NCBI GenBank assembly: GCA_039096225.1
Contig: JBBPEB010000029.1
Location: 310,001-374,000, forward strand
Direction of reading: 5' to 3'
DNA: 64,000 nucleotides
Source: Blastocystis sp. Blastoise
Taxonomy: Eukaryota > Sar > Bigyra > Opalinata > Blastocystidae
Part shown: one piece after another, positions 27,323 through 41,080 of the stretch
Layout of the letters: every line of letters starts with the position of its first letter
Numbering within the stretch: position 1 is the first letter of the stretch
Notes under the pieces: model-generated
Databases searched by the model: none
What the model saw: the letters and a program-made list of their open reading frames with translations, nothing else
Told to the model about the DNA's origin: nothing
Made by a program: the position numbers and the translations under genes

Positions 27323-28428
27323 TGTTGTTATATACACCTACATAAATGAGAAAAAATAGAATTTTATATATTTACACAAAATGGGGTTCTTTAAATACAG
27401 AATATTAGATAATAATATTTCTAACTTATAAAACCTGGAAAAAGTTCCTTATCGTCGATGGAATGCAACTGGCTAAAATATGCTGTCTTTATTTTTTATG
27501 GTACCTAACATGTACAATTTCTTATAAAATATATTATAAAAAAATATTATATAAGGTTACTTTTGGAAATATAGACCACAAAAATTAGGCATGACCACTT
27601 TACTTATAGAACATTCTTATTGGATGTTAAAAGAAAGGCTTGGCGAATATGATTGGTATTTTCCGCCCAATAAACAAATAAGACAGCATCATTGGTAGTC
27701 AAATGTCTCAATAATCACAAAAACCGACAAAAAAGCTTAGTGTTTTTTCATGTACCGAAACGCATTTGACACACGACGTTGTATGGTTTTTATTTAGAAA
27801 GTCTAGTTTAGAAAATAATCACGAATACATGGACATTTCTCTCTACTAAAAAATATTTTTCATTAATATAATTTGTGTATATTTTTTTTTCAAAGAAATG
27901 TATAAATACTTATTTATTCATTTAATAACCTTATTTTCATTCAGTATTGTGTTTGTCTTGATTAATTTGATCTGTAAGCTCTAGATTTATGAATATTTTT
28001 TAGTATAAACTTCATTATGATAAGCATGTAAATTTGTAAAGTAAATATTTGAGTATTTTTATTTAATTTATGAATCATAATTTAATTCATGTAGTCCTTG
28101 ATACTATTTAAATACTATTAATGAGAAAAAAATGAAATAAATTCATTTTGTGGAATATTATAGACTAAATAATAGTTATGGGCCAATATATGAACTTGAT
28201 TTTTTTATGAATGATTATAAAATAAATAAATAAATAAAATAATTAAAAAAAAAACAAAGAAACAACGGAAACTCCAGTTATAGAAGAAAAATAATTATGA
28301 TTCATAGAATGATGAGAAACAAATGACATTAAATCAATGAAATAATTTAGTTTAGAAATATCATATATAAAAATAATAATAATAATTTTTTTCTTTTTTA
28401 ATCAAAAAAAATTTCTTTTAACGTTTAT
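27323..28428. other. Intergenic region, MYB gene 5' flank and transporter gene 3' flank
   Basis: The part next to the MYB start is less AT-rich and has several ATTGG/CCAAT-type motifs near 27.62-27.70 kb, consistent with a promoter. From about 27.8 kb onward it is featureless AT-rich DNA. Confidence 0.45.
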
Positions 28429-30221
28429 TTACTTTTTACCTTTTAATTTTAAATAAGAATAAATAAAAGCACCTAAGAAACTAATACTAATACCAATAAT
28501 TCCAGTTGTATTAATTTGAGTATGGAAAAGAATAGCTCCTAGATATATTATTTATATTTTATATTTTATTTATATTTTATATTTTATTTATTATTTATAT
28601 TTAAAATTATTATTTATTATTTATATTTTATATTTTATTTATTATTTATATTTAATATTAATATTCTTAAATATATATGATATATGTATAATATATAATA
28701 TATACCAGCTACAGTAAGAACAACATCTTTGATATTACCAGTAACAGAAGTAGCAACAGGACTATTATAAGTACTACATAAGATAGTACTGAAACTATAG
28801 AAAAGAATATATATATAGAGTAGTATAGATAAGATATATATATTTAATAATAAAAAAAGATTTCTTTTAATAATAATGAAAATGAAGAAAAAAAATAGAA
28901 ATAATAATAAATGATTCATTTAATATTATTTAATAATATATAAATAATAATAAATAATAATAAATAATAATAAATAATAATAATATTTATATACACCATA
29001 ACAACTCCCATAAGAGAAGAAATAGTAATACCAATTTGGAATCCAGTATATGCCCAGCCTTCGAAATGAAGCATAGAAGTGAATTCCCCGCTAATCATAG
29101 AAACAACAGCAAGAGTAGGAATAGAAAGAACACTATTAACGAACATTAACTGAATTGAACGGATACCTGTATTCTTAGAATAACTAGCGACATATATATA
29201 TATATTATTCTTATCATTATGTATATATTGATAAAAACATAGAAAAATAGTTATTATATAAACATTGAAAAAGAATAATAAATGAAGAATATGTGTGTAA
29301 ATAACATATAATAATTTTAATAATCTATAAAAGTATAAGAAATATACAAGATTTAAGTATAAAGCAGTAAGAACGTTATTACTAAGAGTATATAAGACAC
29401 CAGTAATATTATTGTAAATAAATAAAGGATAATAATATATATTTATAATGTTCACTGAATTATATTATAATATATGAATGCAAAGAAATAAATAGAAAAA
29501 TTGAAATATTATAATAGTTTTAATAAATAGAATATACATAATAATAAATAGAATATACATAATAATAAACATAATAATAATAAAATATAATTATTAAAAT
29601 AAAAGGATATAGATAAAGTACTATATCCAGCAATGAGTGTTCCGACCATAATAACACAGAGAGAAAGAACAACATTAGCAGGTTGATATTGATGAAGGAA
29701 TATCATTTCTCCTACAAGAGCAAATAAAGTTGTTAAACGTCTTAAAGTTAAAAACATAGGAATATCAACTAATTGTAAACCCATGAATCCACATACAGTA
29801 TTAGAAACGAAAGCAACAGAAACGAAAATAGCTTGTTTATTGAAGATTTTATGAGCAGGAGGAAGACTAATGACACCACATAAACCTAAGAGTCCACAGA
29901 CAATAGCAGCTCCACATTGTTGGAAAAGAGCTAAACAAAAAGGAGACTTGAAATGATAACTGGAAAGAACACTTTTATTCACAAGTGATAATAAAATGGA
30001 ACAAGAAGCATAAAACAAACAAACAAGGAATTGTTTCATAATAGAAGCAGGTAACTATATATATATATATATATAAATATATCCTTCACGAAGAATAAGA
30101 TTACAAGACATACACAACCACAAATCAATCGTTCAGTATATTTCTTTTCTTTTTCAATATCTTTATTTCCTTCAATGAGAGATGCAGATTCAAGGTCGTC
30201 TCGTTTAGTATCCATTTTCAT
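28429..30221 (-). CDS. Nucleotide-sugar/triose-phosphate family transporter (SLC35-like)
   Basis: Model: 30114-30221, 29622-30054, 29348-29454, about 28995-29191, 28706-28794, 28429-28538; about 347 residues. An acidic, Lys-rich cytosolic N-terminus (about 36 residues) is followed by some ten hydrophobic helices. Family signatures are NKSVLSSYHFKSP in the first helix region, FLTLRRLTTL in the middle, NNVLTALYLNL, SKNTGIRS and STYNSPVATSVTGNIKD, as in the GDP-mannose/UDP-sugar antiporters of the Golgi and ER. Such proteins exchange cytosolic nucleotide sugar for lumenal nucleotide monophosphate to feed glycosylation. The C-terminus KGKK resembles a dilysine ER-retrieval signal. Substrate cannot be set from sequence. 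The intron after TALYLNL is odd: a canonical AG gives a 7-residue insert, while the family-like joint LNLVASYSK needs a non-AG end. Confidence 0.85.
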
Positions 30222-30915
30222 TCTTGAATAGGAAGCCGTTTTGTATTAGAAAAAAAAATGTAAAAATTATATATAAAACCGATGAGTGTTTTTGGCTGAC
30301 GTAATTCTTACTTACTTGGGTTTTTTTGTCAAAACCATTAAATAGTCATTATTTTATATTTCTACTACAGCCAATAGTTCTTCCAGAGTATATATGTTTT
30401 AGTATGATAAAAGAGTCTTTTTGTATGTATGAATTAGACTTTTCTCGTTTAGTATAAAAATAAGTAATCATGACTCATCACAATTATATGAAAGCATTTT
30501 TTAAGTAATCTCTCATTTTATTATCCATAAATAGCATATTCGTTGTAGATATCAATGATAATTAAATAGGAACTAGTATCCTGAAAAAATCACAAAAAAT
30601 GTGTATATACTATGTAAATACGATGATATAATGAAGAAAAAGATCTTGTTAATCAATGTAAAACTTTCTTATCTAACATTAAATACAATTAATTACTTAA
30701 ATGTGTTTTTATAAAAAAGAAAAATGAAAAAAAAACAAATAATGTAAAAACATCTTTCTTTCTACCTAAAAGAGGAACCAACAAAATTGTAAAGATATAA
30801 TGAATTATAAAAATATATTACACTAAAAAATATGAACGAATAAAACCATATTATAATAAGTGAATAATCAATTATTTATATTTTTTATTTAAATAAAAAA
30901 ATATATAATTTTTTT
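30222..30915. other. Intergenic region between two minus-strand genes
   Basis: 5' flank of the transporter and 3' flank of the G3BP-like gene. No gene recognised. Confidence 0.5.
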
Positions 30916-33300
30916 TTAATTTTTCTTTTCACTAGGAGCAGCAGTAGTAGTAGTTCTATTATTATTATTATTATTATTAGAACGAGTATTAGGTCTACGA
31001 TTATTTCTATAGTTATTAGAACGAGTATTATTATAATTATTATTATTATTATAATTATTAGTATTATTATTGTTGGCGTTATTCATAGTATTATTAGTAT
31101 TAGTAGTATTATTATGAAGAGGACGAGTAGAACGATTGTTATAGGGGAAGTGTCTTGGCTCTATATATAATGTTAACATAGAAATATATATTGATATATT
31201 TATAACATATATAATATATATGTATTTATAACATAATATATATGTATTTATAACATAATATATATGTATTTATAACATAATATATATGTATTTATAATAT
31301 ATATATTATAAATAATAATAATAAAAATAAACATATATATATACTTTCTCTCTTAGGTTCAATAAGAAGAAGATTATCCTTTACCTTAATACCCTCCTTA
31401 TATGTTTCTAATAATTCTCTATAGAATTCTTCGGATTCTAAATCAATAAAACCAACAGGCTTACTAGGCATAAAGTGAACATGAAGAACTTCTCCTTCTT
31501 TCTATATATATATTTATGTTATTATTTATATTGAATAATTTATAGAACAATAAATAAATTGGCATATATATAATAATAATTAATATTTCATTATAATAAT
31601 AAACAATTAATATATATATATATATATATACACGGAGGATAGAAGCAATATCTTCTTCAGTAATACCTTGAGGAACGTTCTTAATATATATAGCACTATA
31701 TATATAATATTATGATTCATAATAATATATAATATAAAAGTATTATGTATAAATATAACATTATTATTCATAATAACATATAATATGAAAGCAATATATA
31801 TATATATATATATATATACTATTGTTTCTTATTATGTCTAGGTACAGGAACAATGGTAGGAATAGAAACAGTAGCAGCTTCTTCTACAGGAGCTATATAT
31901 ACATATATATAGTTATCAATAAAAATTTATAATCAATAAAAATTATATATATTTTTTAATTATATTGTTATAACAAGAATAAAACACTATTATATACATT
32001 AAATTAATATAATCAAATATATATATATATATATACAATCTTGCATATCAGCCCAAGCAGCACGAGTAGCAGTTTGAGTCGATTTATTTTCTTCTTTTTT
32101 CTCTTCAGTAACAGGAGCAACAGGTTCTTCAGGAACAGCTACAGATTCAGCAGGAGCTGAAACAGTCTGAACAGGTTCTTCAACGACAGGTTGTTCGATT
32201 TCAGCAGCAGGTTCAGCAACAGGTTCAGCAGGTTCAACAGTAGGAATAGATTCAACAACAGGTACTATATAGATATATAGATTTATAGATATATAATAAT
32301 AATAAATATATATATATATGTATACCTGTTTCTTCTTTTTGTTCTTCAAGCCTAAATAAATAATATATATACATATATATATATATGTAATAAAAAAAGA
32401 GAATCACAATAGAATAATAAATAAATTATTAAAAAAGAAAAATAAAGAATTATATACTAATTATTTAATATATATATATATATAATATACTTTTGTTCTT
32501 CAACCATAATATGGTTTTGTTCTTCTTCTTCTTCGATTTCTTGATGTTGTTCTTGTACGGATCCGATCTTTTGTACGGAGAGCATATCTGATTTAATAAA
32601 GTAATGCTTCTTACTCTTATCTATAGATATATATATATAATAAAAAAAACTATATAGTATATTTTTATAGTATACTTTTATAGTATATTTAAAATATATA
32701 TATAAATCAAATAGAATAATAAATTAATAAAATCAATATATATATAAAATATAAAACTTATTATATTCAAAAAACAAATTAAAAGATTCAAATAAATTAA
32801 TATTTTTAAATATATATATATACCACGAGGATCAGCAGTAAGAATAAAGACTTCAGAGAATGAATAAATAGAACTGTCTTTAGCATACATCTTACCAGTA
32901 ACAAGAATTAAAATAGAATCTAGAGAATTATTTAAATAAATACATTATTTATATAATTTTATATATATATATTATTACATCTTCATATATATTTTTTTAA
33001 AAAACAAATATTTTTAAATATATATTTCTTTAATAAAAGCTAGATTTATATACCATTTAAGGTTTCAAGATAATTAAGAGAGCCATGATCTAAATTAACA
33101 ACAACACCATAAAAACCAGCTTCAGAAAGTTTGGTACTAATATTAGCTTTACCAACAACCACTTCACCTTCAACAGAATCAAAAGAAATTCTTTGAGAAG
33201 ACTCATTTGAATAGAAATTAGGAATCATTTCCTGCTTAAAAGCTAAAGCGGTATAATATGAGTTCACAAACTTTTTAGAGATTTCACTAATAGCAACCAT
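30916..33300 (-). CDS. G3BP-like protein: NTF2-like domain plus RRM
   Basis: Nine exons: 33054-33300, 32824-32919, 32491-32620, 32326-32351, 32037-32264, 31820-31892, 31632-31695, 31345-31501, 30916-31160; phases agree and give 421 residues. Residues 1 to about 115 form an NTF2-like fold (FVNSYYTALAFKQEMIPNFY...; LILVTGKM; FSEVFIL). A Glu/Gln and Pro/Glu/Ala/Val-rich acidic linker follows, then an RRM (AIYIKNVPQGITEEDI; VGFIDLESEEF) and an Asn/Arg-rich tail in place of the usual RGG. This architecture matches G3BP/Bre5-type proteins, which bind RNA, nucleate stress granules and, in yeast, partner a deubiquitinase. The RRM RNP motifs are weak. The Asn/Arg tail could still support RNA binding or condensation. 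Confidence 0.85.
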
Positions 33301-34074
33301 TTCAACTAGAGAAGAAAAAAAGATAGTCCTATTAAATCAAAATAAGATATCCATCGAGAGATATATTATGCAATCATAGAATTCTAATTTATATTATAAA
33401 ATATACAATGATTATAGCACCAGAACAAACGAAAGAAATTAAAAGAATGAAAATGAATGTGCTTTTTATTTTCTTTTACAAGAAATGGCTCAAACCCGAA
33501 GAGGACGAGGAAGACTCGATAGCTATTAAGACGTGTCTCATGGGAAAAACTAGAAATCACCCAATTATATCTATATAAGCATGATTCTTTTAATTTTATT
33601 GTTTTTTATATATTTTTTTTAATTTCAGTTTTTGATTTGAAGATTATAAACAGCATTTATTGTTTATTTTATTATACAATGTTTGTATGTTACTCAATAC
33701 CATATATGAGTTACTTTATTAATCAAAATATTTTTTAATTGTGTCATCATTATTTAAATTATCTTCTAAAAGCATTTTTTTATTGCTCAATAATCTGTAT
33801 TTTCATCACTTAGCATCTAAAACTTAAATAAATTATGATATTAATATCAATTACTAAATAATATACGAAATACAACAAACGTGTCACAAATAAACAATAT
33901 GTTATTCGTTAATACTATTCACGAGTCTAAGCAAGTGGTTTAGTTGCTATAAAATTTAAAACAAAAAAAACCAAACAATAAATATTTAATATATAAATTG
34001 AAAAACAGTAATAGATACATTAAATAAACTATTTAAACCCATTAATGAATACAGGATTCATTTATTATGCTCAT
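33301..34074. other. Intergenic region
   Basis: 5' flank of the G3BP-like gene and 3' flank of calreticulin. The segment near 33.45-33.57 kb is less AT-rich and likely promoter. No further gene seen. Confidence 0.5.
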
Positions 34075-35111
34075 TTAAAGTTCTTCTTCATTATCTTCTT
34101 CTTCTTCTTCTTGAGGTTCAGACTTTTCAGCTTCAGCAGCCTTAGCAGATTCTTCTTCAGCCTTCTTTCTTTCAACTTCCTTAATAGATTCATACATAGC
34201 CTTTTCAGCTTTAGCCTTAACATTGAAAGCTTCAGCAGCTTGAGCAGCTACTTGAACATCATCAGTAACAAGGATATCATCGAAAATACTACCAGATTTA
34301 ACTTGCCATAATTCAAAACCAACATAATTACAGTTCTTACAAACATGATAGATGGTTTCATCATCAACAAAATCAGGATTAGCAATCATAGGAGCCTTCC
34401 ATTCACCTTTATATTCAGGATTAGGAATCTTCTTAGGAGTCCATTCACCTTTATATTCAGGATTAGCAATCATAGGAGCTTCCCAATCACCATCATCTTC
34501 ATCATCCCAATCATCAGGTTTCTTAGCATCAGGATCAGCAATTTCAGCAGGTTGATCATCCCAATCTTCAGGCTTCTTATCTTCAGGATCAACAATTTCA
34601 GCTTCATCAACCCAATCTTCAGGCTTCTTAGCAGAGGGATCAGCAATTTCACGAGGAAGAACAAAATCCCATTCATCATATAAAGAACCACTATTTTCCT
34701 TAGCACCATCAATTAAATATTCTATATAATATTGAATATAAGTGATAATTATAGTTTAATTATAATTTTTATAGTAAATGATTCAAATATATATATATAG
34801 AATATAATAAAAAGCATAATAAAAATGATAATAAAAAAAAATAAACCTAATAATAGCAACAATATAAAACTATATTAAAATATAATAATAATAAATAATA
34901 ATACTACATACCATAAGTATTATCGGGATGAATAATTAAAGTATAAAGATGAGATAATTGATCAACAACAGCACGGAAGTTCTTCTTAGCTTCAAGATTC
35001 TTACCCTTGTAACCAAAGATAATATGAGTCTTTCTCTTTTCTATAAAAATAAATGATTAGAATACACTATTTATAAATCTTTTTTTCTTTACTGAATATT
35101 CAAAAGAAATG

Positions 35112-35180
<69 letters not shown>

Positions 35181-35670
35181 ATTATTATTATTTGAATCAT
35201 AAGAATAGCTAAAATTATAATAAAAACATAAACAAACAAAATATGATAATATATATACCAGAACCACAAACATCAGGACCAAACATAATAGCATAAGGAG
35301 CATCACCACCAAAAGATTCTTGATCAATACCATCGGGAAGAAGCTTAATGTAAGCACCACCGCAATCAATTTCTTGTTCATACTTAGCACTGTATTGAAG
35401 AACGAGATCCTTATTTTCATTATCAAAGACCTTATCCATCTTAGCAGAGTAACCATGGAAACGAGCATCAGGAGAAGTTTGAATACCCTTATCATTAACA
35501 TCAGCGTACCATTGACCAGCAGTCCACTTCCAAGTACCCATTTGAGAAGATTCTCTCCAATTAGTAGGCTTTACCCATCTCTTTTCATAACCTTCTTCGA
35601 ATTTTTCATTAAAATAGACTTCAGCAGAAGCAAGAGCAAAAATTAAAGCTAAAACAGCAAATACTTTCAT
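34075..35670 (-). CDS. Calreticulin, ER lectin chaperone, with non-standard C-terminus
   Basis: Three exons: 35259-35670, 34912-35040, 34075-34721; 395 residues. A clear signal peptide (MKVFAVLALIFALASA) precedes the lectin domain with the DCGGAYIKLLP and YAIMFGPDVCG motifs, the latter holding the second Cys of the conserved disulfide, and KRKTHIIFGYKGKN. The P-domain has three IxDPxxKKPxDWxD repeats followed by three IxNPxYKGEW-type repeats. A short acidic tail follows. Calreticulin binds monoglucosylated glycans and calcium in the ER and assists glycoprotein folding. The protein ends DNEEEL, not KDEL/HDEL, with a plain TAA stop after it, so retention may depend on an unusual tetrapeptide or be weak. 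The second intron-1 end carries a long (TA)n/(ATT)n run. Confidence 0.95.
35111..35191. repeat. (TA)n then (TTA)n repeat in calreticulin intron 1
   Basis: About 64 bp of TA followed by several TTA units, fully inside the intron between the first two calreticulin exons. Confidence 0.9.
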
Positions 35671-36509
35671 AGCTATAACAAAACAAAAATAAAAAATTAA
35701 TTATGCACTACGAAGCCATGTTCATTTTTATTTTTGAACTTTCTTTCTGGAAGTATTCACTTCAGAATAATTATGGAATTTATTCATCGAAGTGTGTCTA
35801 GAAGAGTAATACCCTATTGACTCCTCTTTTTCTTCTTCAATCCTATTCCGACGTGAATGGAAAACGACAAGTATCCAATCAAAAGAATTCATACTGAAGA
35901 ATGATTTCCTAATTTGTTTTTAGAAATGAAAACGGAAGTACACGTTGAATGTTTTCTGATTCTTTTTCAGTTCATATATTCTATATATACAAAAAAGCTG
36001 AAAAATGAATGCTTTGTTTGTCGTTTTTTCATAATAGACTATTATAATGTATCTAATTGAACTATAAATTTTGTATACTGCTATTTGTGATCTTTTTAAG
36101 CAGTCTGTTTTATGTATCATAGTGTAGTAATGAAAACAATTTGACTGATACAGTGTTATACTATTATATGTTTATTTTACTTTACATCATAATGACGTTT
36201 TGATTTTCTTTTTGTTTAATTTAAGAGAATAAATATGTGATTATTTTCATACATGTAGTTGAAATCATATTGAATTACAATCAAAGTATTTTATATGTAG
36301 TCTATCAGTATGTAGTTTTCATTTTACGCAAAGAAATAATAAAAATTAGATTTTAAAAACAGAAATAACATCATTTTTTTAAATAAACTCTATAAAACTA
36401 TTATATTACAAGAAAAGGAAGAGAAGTATATATATTGAAAGATTTTAAATAATTTTTTTTAAACAACTGATATTCAATATAGTGAATCTCTATTTGATCA
36501 CTATATATA
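35671..36509. promoter_or_regulatory. Calreticulin 5' flank
   Basis: The 250 bp before the calreticulin start are markedly less AT-rich and include CCAATCA at 35874-35880, about 205 bp upstream of the ATG. The remainder, towards 36.5 kb, is AT-rich 3' flank of the next minus-strand gene, with no feature recognised. Confidence 0.35.
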
Positions 36510-37676
36510 TTACAATTTTGCTTTTAAACATTCAAACACTTGTTCAAGAATAAAATCAAATACCATAAGAATTAATGTTGATATCTATAGAATAGTAACA
36601 TAATACTAATTTTTAATACTTGAAAATGTATTTGCAAATTTAAATATATATGGATAATATATATATTATATATATTATATATGTATATATACAGTAAACC
36701 AAGTAGAAGCATAAACAATAAGAACAGACTTATTATAACGAATACAAATAGTTGCTATTCTACATATGAAATTCTATATATATATATAGAATCTTATAAA
36801 TTAATATTTATAATAAAGAAACATTATATATTAAAAGTTTTAAAAAGCATGTATAATATAATATAATATAATATAATATAATATAATATAATATATATAC
36901 AAGGATAACAACAATAGCAGAAATCCATATTTTTCGTATCGCTAGAAAGAGAAGAGCAGTAATAATAGCTACTATAGTTAATCCAATCACCCACCAATCT
37001 AAATATTGAATACAAGCTACCATTGTTAATATCTATATATATATTGAATATAAAATTTATATATATTTTTTGTTATATATAGAGTTGTATTATTTATATT
37101 TAATAACTCCATCAATCAAATCATAAACATTTATAATCAAAAAAAAATCTATAATTAAGCAAATCTATATATATGTATACAGGATCTACAATATTACAGA
37201 GAACGCATAATGCCAAAAAGAAAAAATGAATTGGACGAATCACATATTTATCTACTGGTCGACAATTCTGTTATTTATATACATAAAGAATAATGGCATA
37301 TTCAAATACCTGATAATCCATTGAAATATATTCATTGATACTATATGAAGATGACTAGAAATGCATATTAATAAAACAATATACTTTTCCCACTTAATTT
37401 CTTGAGATGCCAATACTTCGATACTACTCATCAATTTCGCAGCCATCTGTTTGGACATTTCACTAGCTTTATCAACATAATCTTGAAAAGAACTAGAGGT
37501 ACGTTCCTCACGATGACCTAATTCTTCATCATTAGTGTTTTCAAGAGGTTTGTCAGGTACATTTACCACTTCGGAAAGAGGTTGTTCTGACGAAATTAAT
37601 ATAGTACTATTATCCGATCTAAAATATAATTATTTTATTGTTTGTTAGTGTGATGTAATTACGATTTTGAATTCAT
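36510..37676 (-). CDS. Unknown membrane protein with about four transmembrane helices
   Basis: Seven exons: 37663-37676, about 37384-37618, 37310-37354, 37181-37267, 36901-37032, 36693-36773, 36510-36584; 222 residues. Phases fit throughout. The first 80 residues are soluble and acidic (VPDKPLENTNDEELGHREE...). After NCRPVDKYVIRPIHFFFLAL come four hydrophobic stretches, including WVIGLTIVAIITALLFLAI and VLIVYASTWFTISTLILMVF. The C-terminus is a short amphipathic FDFILEQVFECLKAKL. I do not recognise a family. The joint between exons 2 and 3 needs either TA...AG or GT...TA ends, since the canonical donor shifts the frame into an early stop. If that joint is wrong, the protein could end after the second exon. 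No neighbour suggests a function. Confidence 0.55.
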
Positions 37677-38637
37677 TTTATTATTTACACGCGTAAATAA
37701 GTTCAATAACAACAATTAAAAATCCAAAAAAAAAGGATCAAAAAAATGCCGTTTTCGAATGCTCCTAAGAATCGACGTCATAGTATTATATCTTTTCTTT
37801 TCCTGTTGTAAATGCTAATAAAAATATCTGAATTCTCATCAGAAATGGAGATTTGTCTCAATGAAAATGAGTATGTTTTTATGTAGTAATTTTTTAATAT
37901 TGATATTTGCAATAATGAAAAATACGAAAGAAAAACATCAAATGGTCAATGAAAGAGAGATTACCATTTTATTATTAGTTTCATCAAAAGATAAAACATA
38001 TTTTATAGAGTATAGTCTTTCTTCATCGGATTCATATGAAGAAGTTCCAAATTATAGTAAAAGTAAATAATTTCTTAAAAATGATTGACCTACCATTATA
38101 TATTTTCATATAAATTCATTTTTTAATAGTAATTTATTATTTCTTATATAGTTATCAACTAAGGAGACATAAACATGAAATCAATGATTTCGCAAATGAT
38201 AGAAATAAAATACATTACACTCTTTATATTGTTTTTGTCTTCCTAATAGTATTTGAGTTTTCTTTGCAGTTATTTGAGTTCAATTAAACAATAGAATCCA
38301 TACCACTGTTAATAATTGTTTTACATATCGTTTTCTGTATTCGTTATGGTATTAATTCCATATTTTCTGATATGAATAATTGAATGACTTAGTTTATATA
38401 TAATAATAACCCTATGAATATGATAAATAAAATGAAACCAAAAAAAACACGGAGAATAACCAAAAAATGGGTGTAATTCTAATTGTAATGCAAATAACTT
38501 GAGAAGAGAGAAAAAACAGTCATAAAAAGGGTTTTTTCATTTATTAGCGATAAAAAATCTATATATAGAGTTGAACTCGACTTCTCCATAGATATTATTC
38601 GCTTGTACAGAAATTTTGATTATAAATAGAATAGGAA
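37677..38637. other. Divergent intergenic region with one weak ORF
   Basis: Shared 5' flank of the minus-strand membrane protein and the plus-strand L21 gene. A 70-codon plus-strand ORF at 37861-38070 begins with a hydrophobic, signal-like MKMSMFLCSNFLILIFAI and ends in a Ser/Lys tail; a donor-like GTAAAT sits at its end. It has no recognisable homology and is listed here rather than as a gene. Confidence 0.4.
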
Positions 38638-39594
<957 letters not shown>

Positions 39595-39830
39595 ATTATT
39601 ATGTATATCATTTTATTTTATTCTCATTTTCTTTTCTATTTTGAATAACTTTTTATCTTGATGTTTATATATATAACTATTGGGTATGTTTTTTTTATGA
39701 TTTTTTTCGTTCTTTTAGTTAAATCTTTTTTTAATAATTTCCATCAAAAAAAAATTCTATAATAGATTTATATATATAAATATCAAGTGAATAAAAACAA
39801 CAACAACAATCGACATTCATTACAATAAAA

Positions 39831-40100
39831 TTAATTTTCTGATTCTTCTTTCTTTACACGTTTTATGCCTTCTTCTTTCTCAATCATATTTGTTAAATAA
39901 TCATTCACCTCACGACGAACATCATGGCATGCTGCTACAAGTTTAAGTGTGTCTGTTTCATGCAAATCAGGTAGATCTCCATTATCGAATTTGAGTTTTT
40001 CAAATGTATCTTCAGTCAAATGAACATTTTTTGTATCTCTTTCAGTATTGAAAACTTCATTACCATCTAAAGTTACAGAAATACTTATTTTTTGAGACAT
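39831..40100 (-). CDS. Small acidic protein, possibly the KEOPS subunit GON7
   Basis: A single-exon 89-residue protein starting MSQKISISVTLDGNEVF. It is charged, soluble and has no signal or membrane segment. The pattern, a beta-like N-terminus, a middle linker, then LVAACHDVRREVNDYLTNMIEKEEG, resembles the fungal GON7 helix (L-x-x-dIN-x-L-T-x-x-m-E). GON7 stabilises the KEOPS complex that makes t6A on tRNA. The similarity is short and by eye only; it could be another small coiled-coil protein. Codon use and the low stop density support a real gene. It lies tail to tail with L21 (236 bp apart). Confidence 0.5.
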   Translation of the reverse strand: MSQKISISVTLDGNEVFNTERDTKNVHLTEDTFEKLKFDNGDLPDLHETDTLKLVAACHDVRREVNDYLTNMIEKEEGIKRVKKEESEN

Positions 40101-41080
40101 TCTAAGAAATAATAAATAAAAAAATGTAATTTGAGGAAATTTTTAAAAAATCATTTGGAATTCTTATTTGGTTTTATTTCAATTATACAAATTATATAAA
40201 TTTGTAAAAAAATATATTTTAATCGTTTTTCACAATTCTTAAGATCATGAAACCACAAAAGTGAATATATGGCTTCAAGAGATAACCATTAGCTGACAAA
40301 TTTCGGTTTTTCAGAATCTAAATACGATATATATCAGCTTTAAAGCAACTATGAAACTCCAATTCGTTGTTATTCGATTCATTATTATTATATACATTAT
40401 TTTTGTCCTTTTTATTAAAAAAACATTTTAATATATCATGAAATACACTTTGAATAATTTCACAAATCGTTGATGATTTCTTCCAAATAAGAAAAATAAT
40501 CAAAACGAGTATTTATTAGAAAAACTATTGACTTTATATAAAAATAACTTTTATTTATGTATGATTTCGCATCTACTAATGATATCTAGATCATCTATAA
40601 GGTAATCATAAGCAAGAATAGCGTTAACAAAAGAATATATTAGAAATTGTGATCAATCAGTTATATTATTTATCATAAATAGCTACACAATGTCAAAGAC
40701 AAACCAATAATATAAATGAAACTTCAAGATATCAAATGTGATATAAATTGTCACTGTATAATATTGTATGAAAAATAGATCAGAATATTGTCATAAATGC
40801 AAAATGTGGAAAAATGCGTAATATGCGAAACTATCCTTGATAATTCATGTTTGAAAATATAAAAAAATCATTTGGAAACAAAAAAGATTTCTCTTGATAA
40901 AGCATAAAACCATAGAAATATCGTTAATTTAAGTGAAATAATTAAAAATAATCATGAAAAATCAAAGACTTCGTTTATCCTTATGAAAATATAAAAAGGG
41001 TAGAGAAACCTTTCTCCTAAATCAATGAGAACAACTTTAATTTTGTATACTTTTTAATTATTCGTGTATCAGATAGCGAA
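40101..41080. other. Divergent intergenic region
   Basis: Between the start codons of the GON7-like gene and the phosphofructokinase gene. AT-rich, with no RNA gene or repeat that I can support. The 61-codon ORF at 40318-40503 is not convincing. Confidence 0.5.

Noticed and set aside
34045-35646. Plus-strand and alternative-frame ORFs over calreticulin
   Set aside because: Shadow frames of the calreticulin exons, explained by their repetitive Glu/Lys/Asp codons.
37861-38070. 70-codon ORF with a signal-peptide-like start
   Set aside because: No homology, no convincing second exon (tested joins lead to early stops), and chance hydrophobic ORFs are common in this AT-rich DNA. Mentioned under the intergenic entry only.
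40318-40503. 61-codon minus-strand ORF upstream of the GON7-like gene
   Set aside because: No recognisable domain, biased AT-driven composition, no supporting splice sites.
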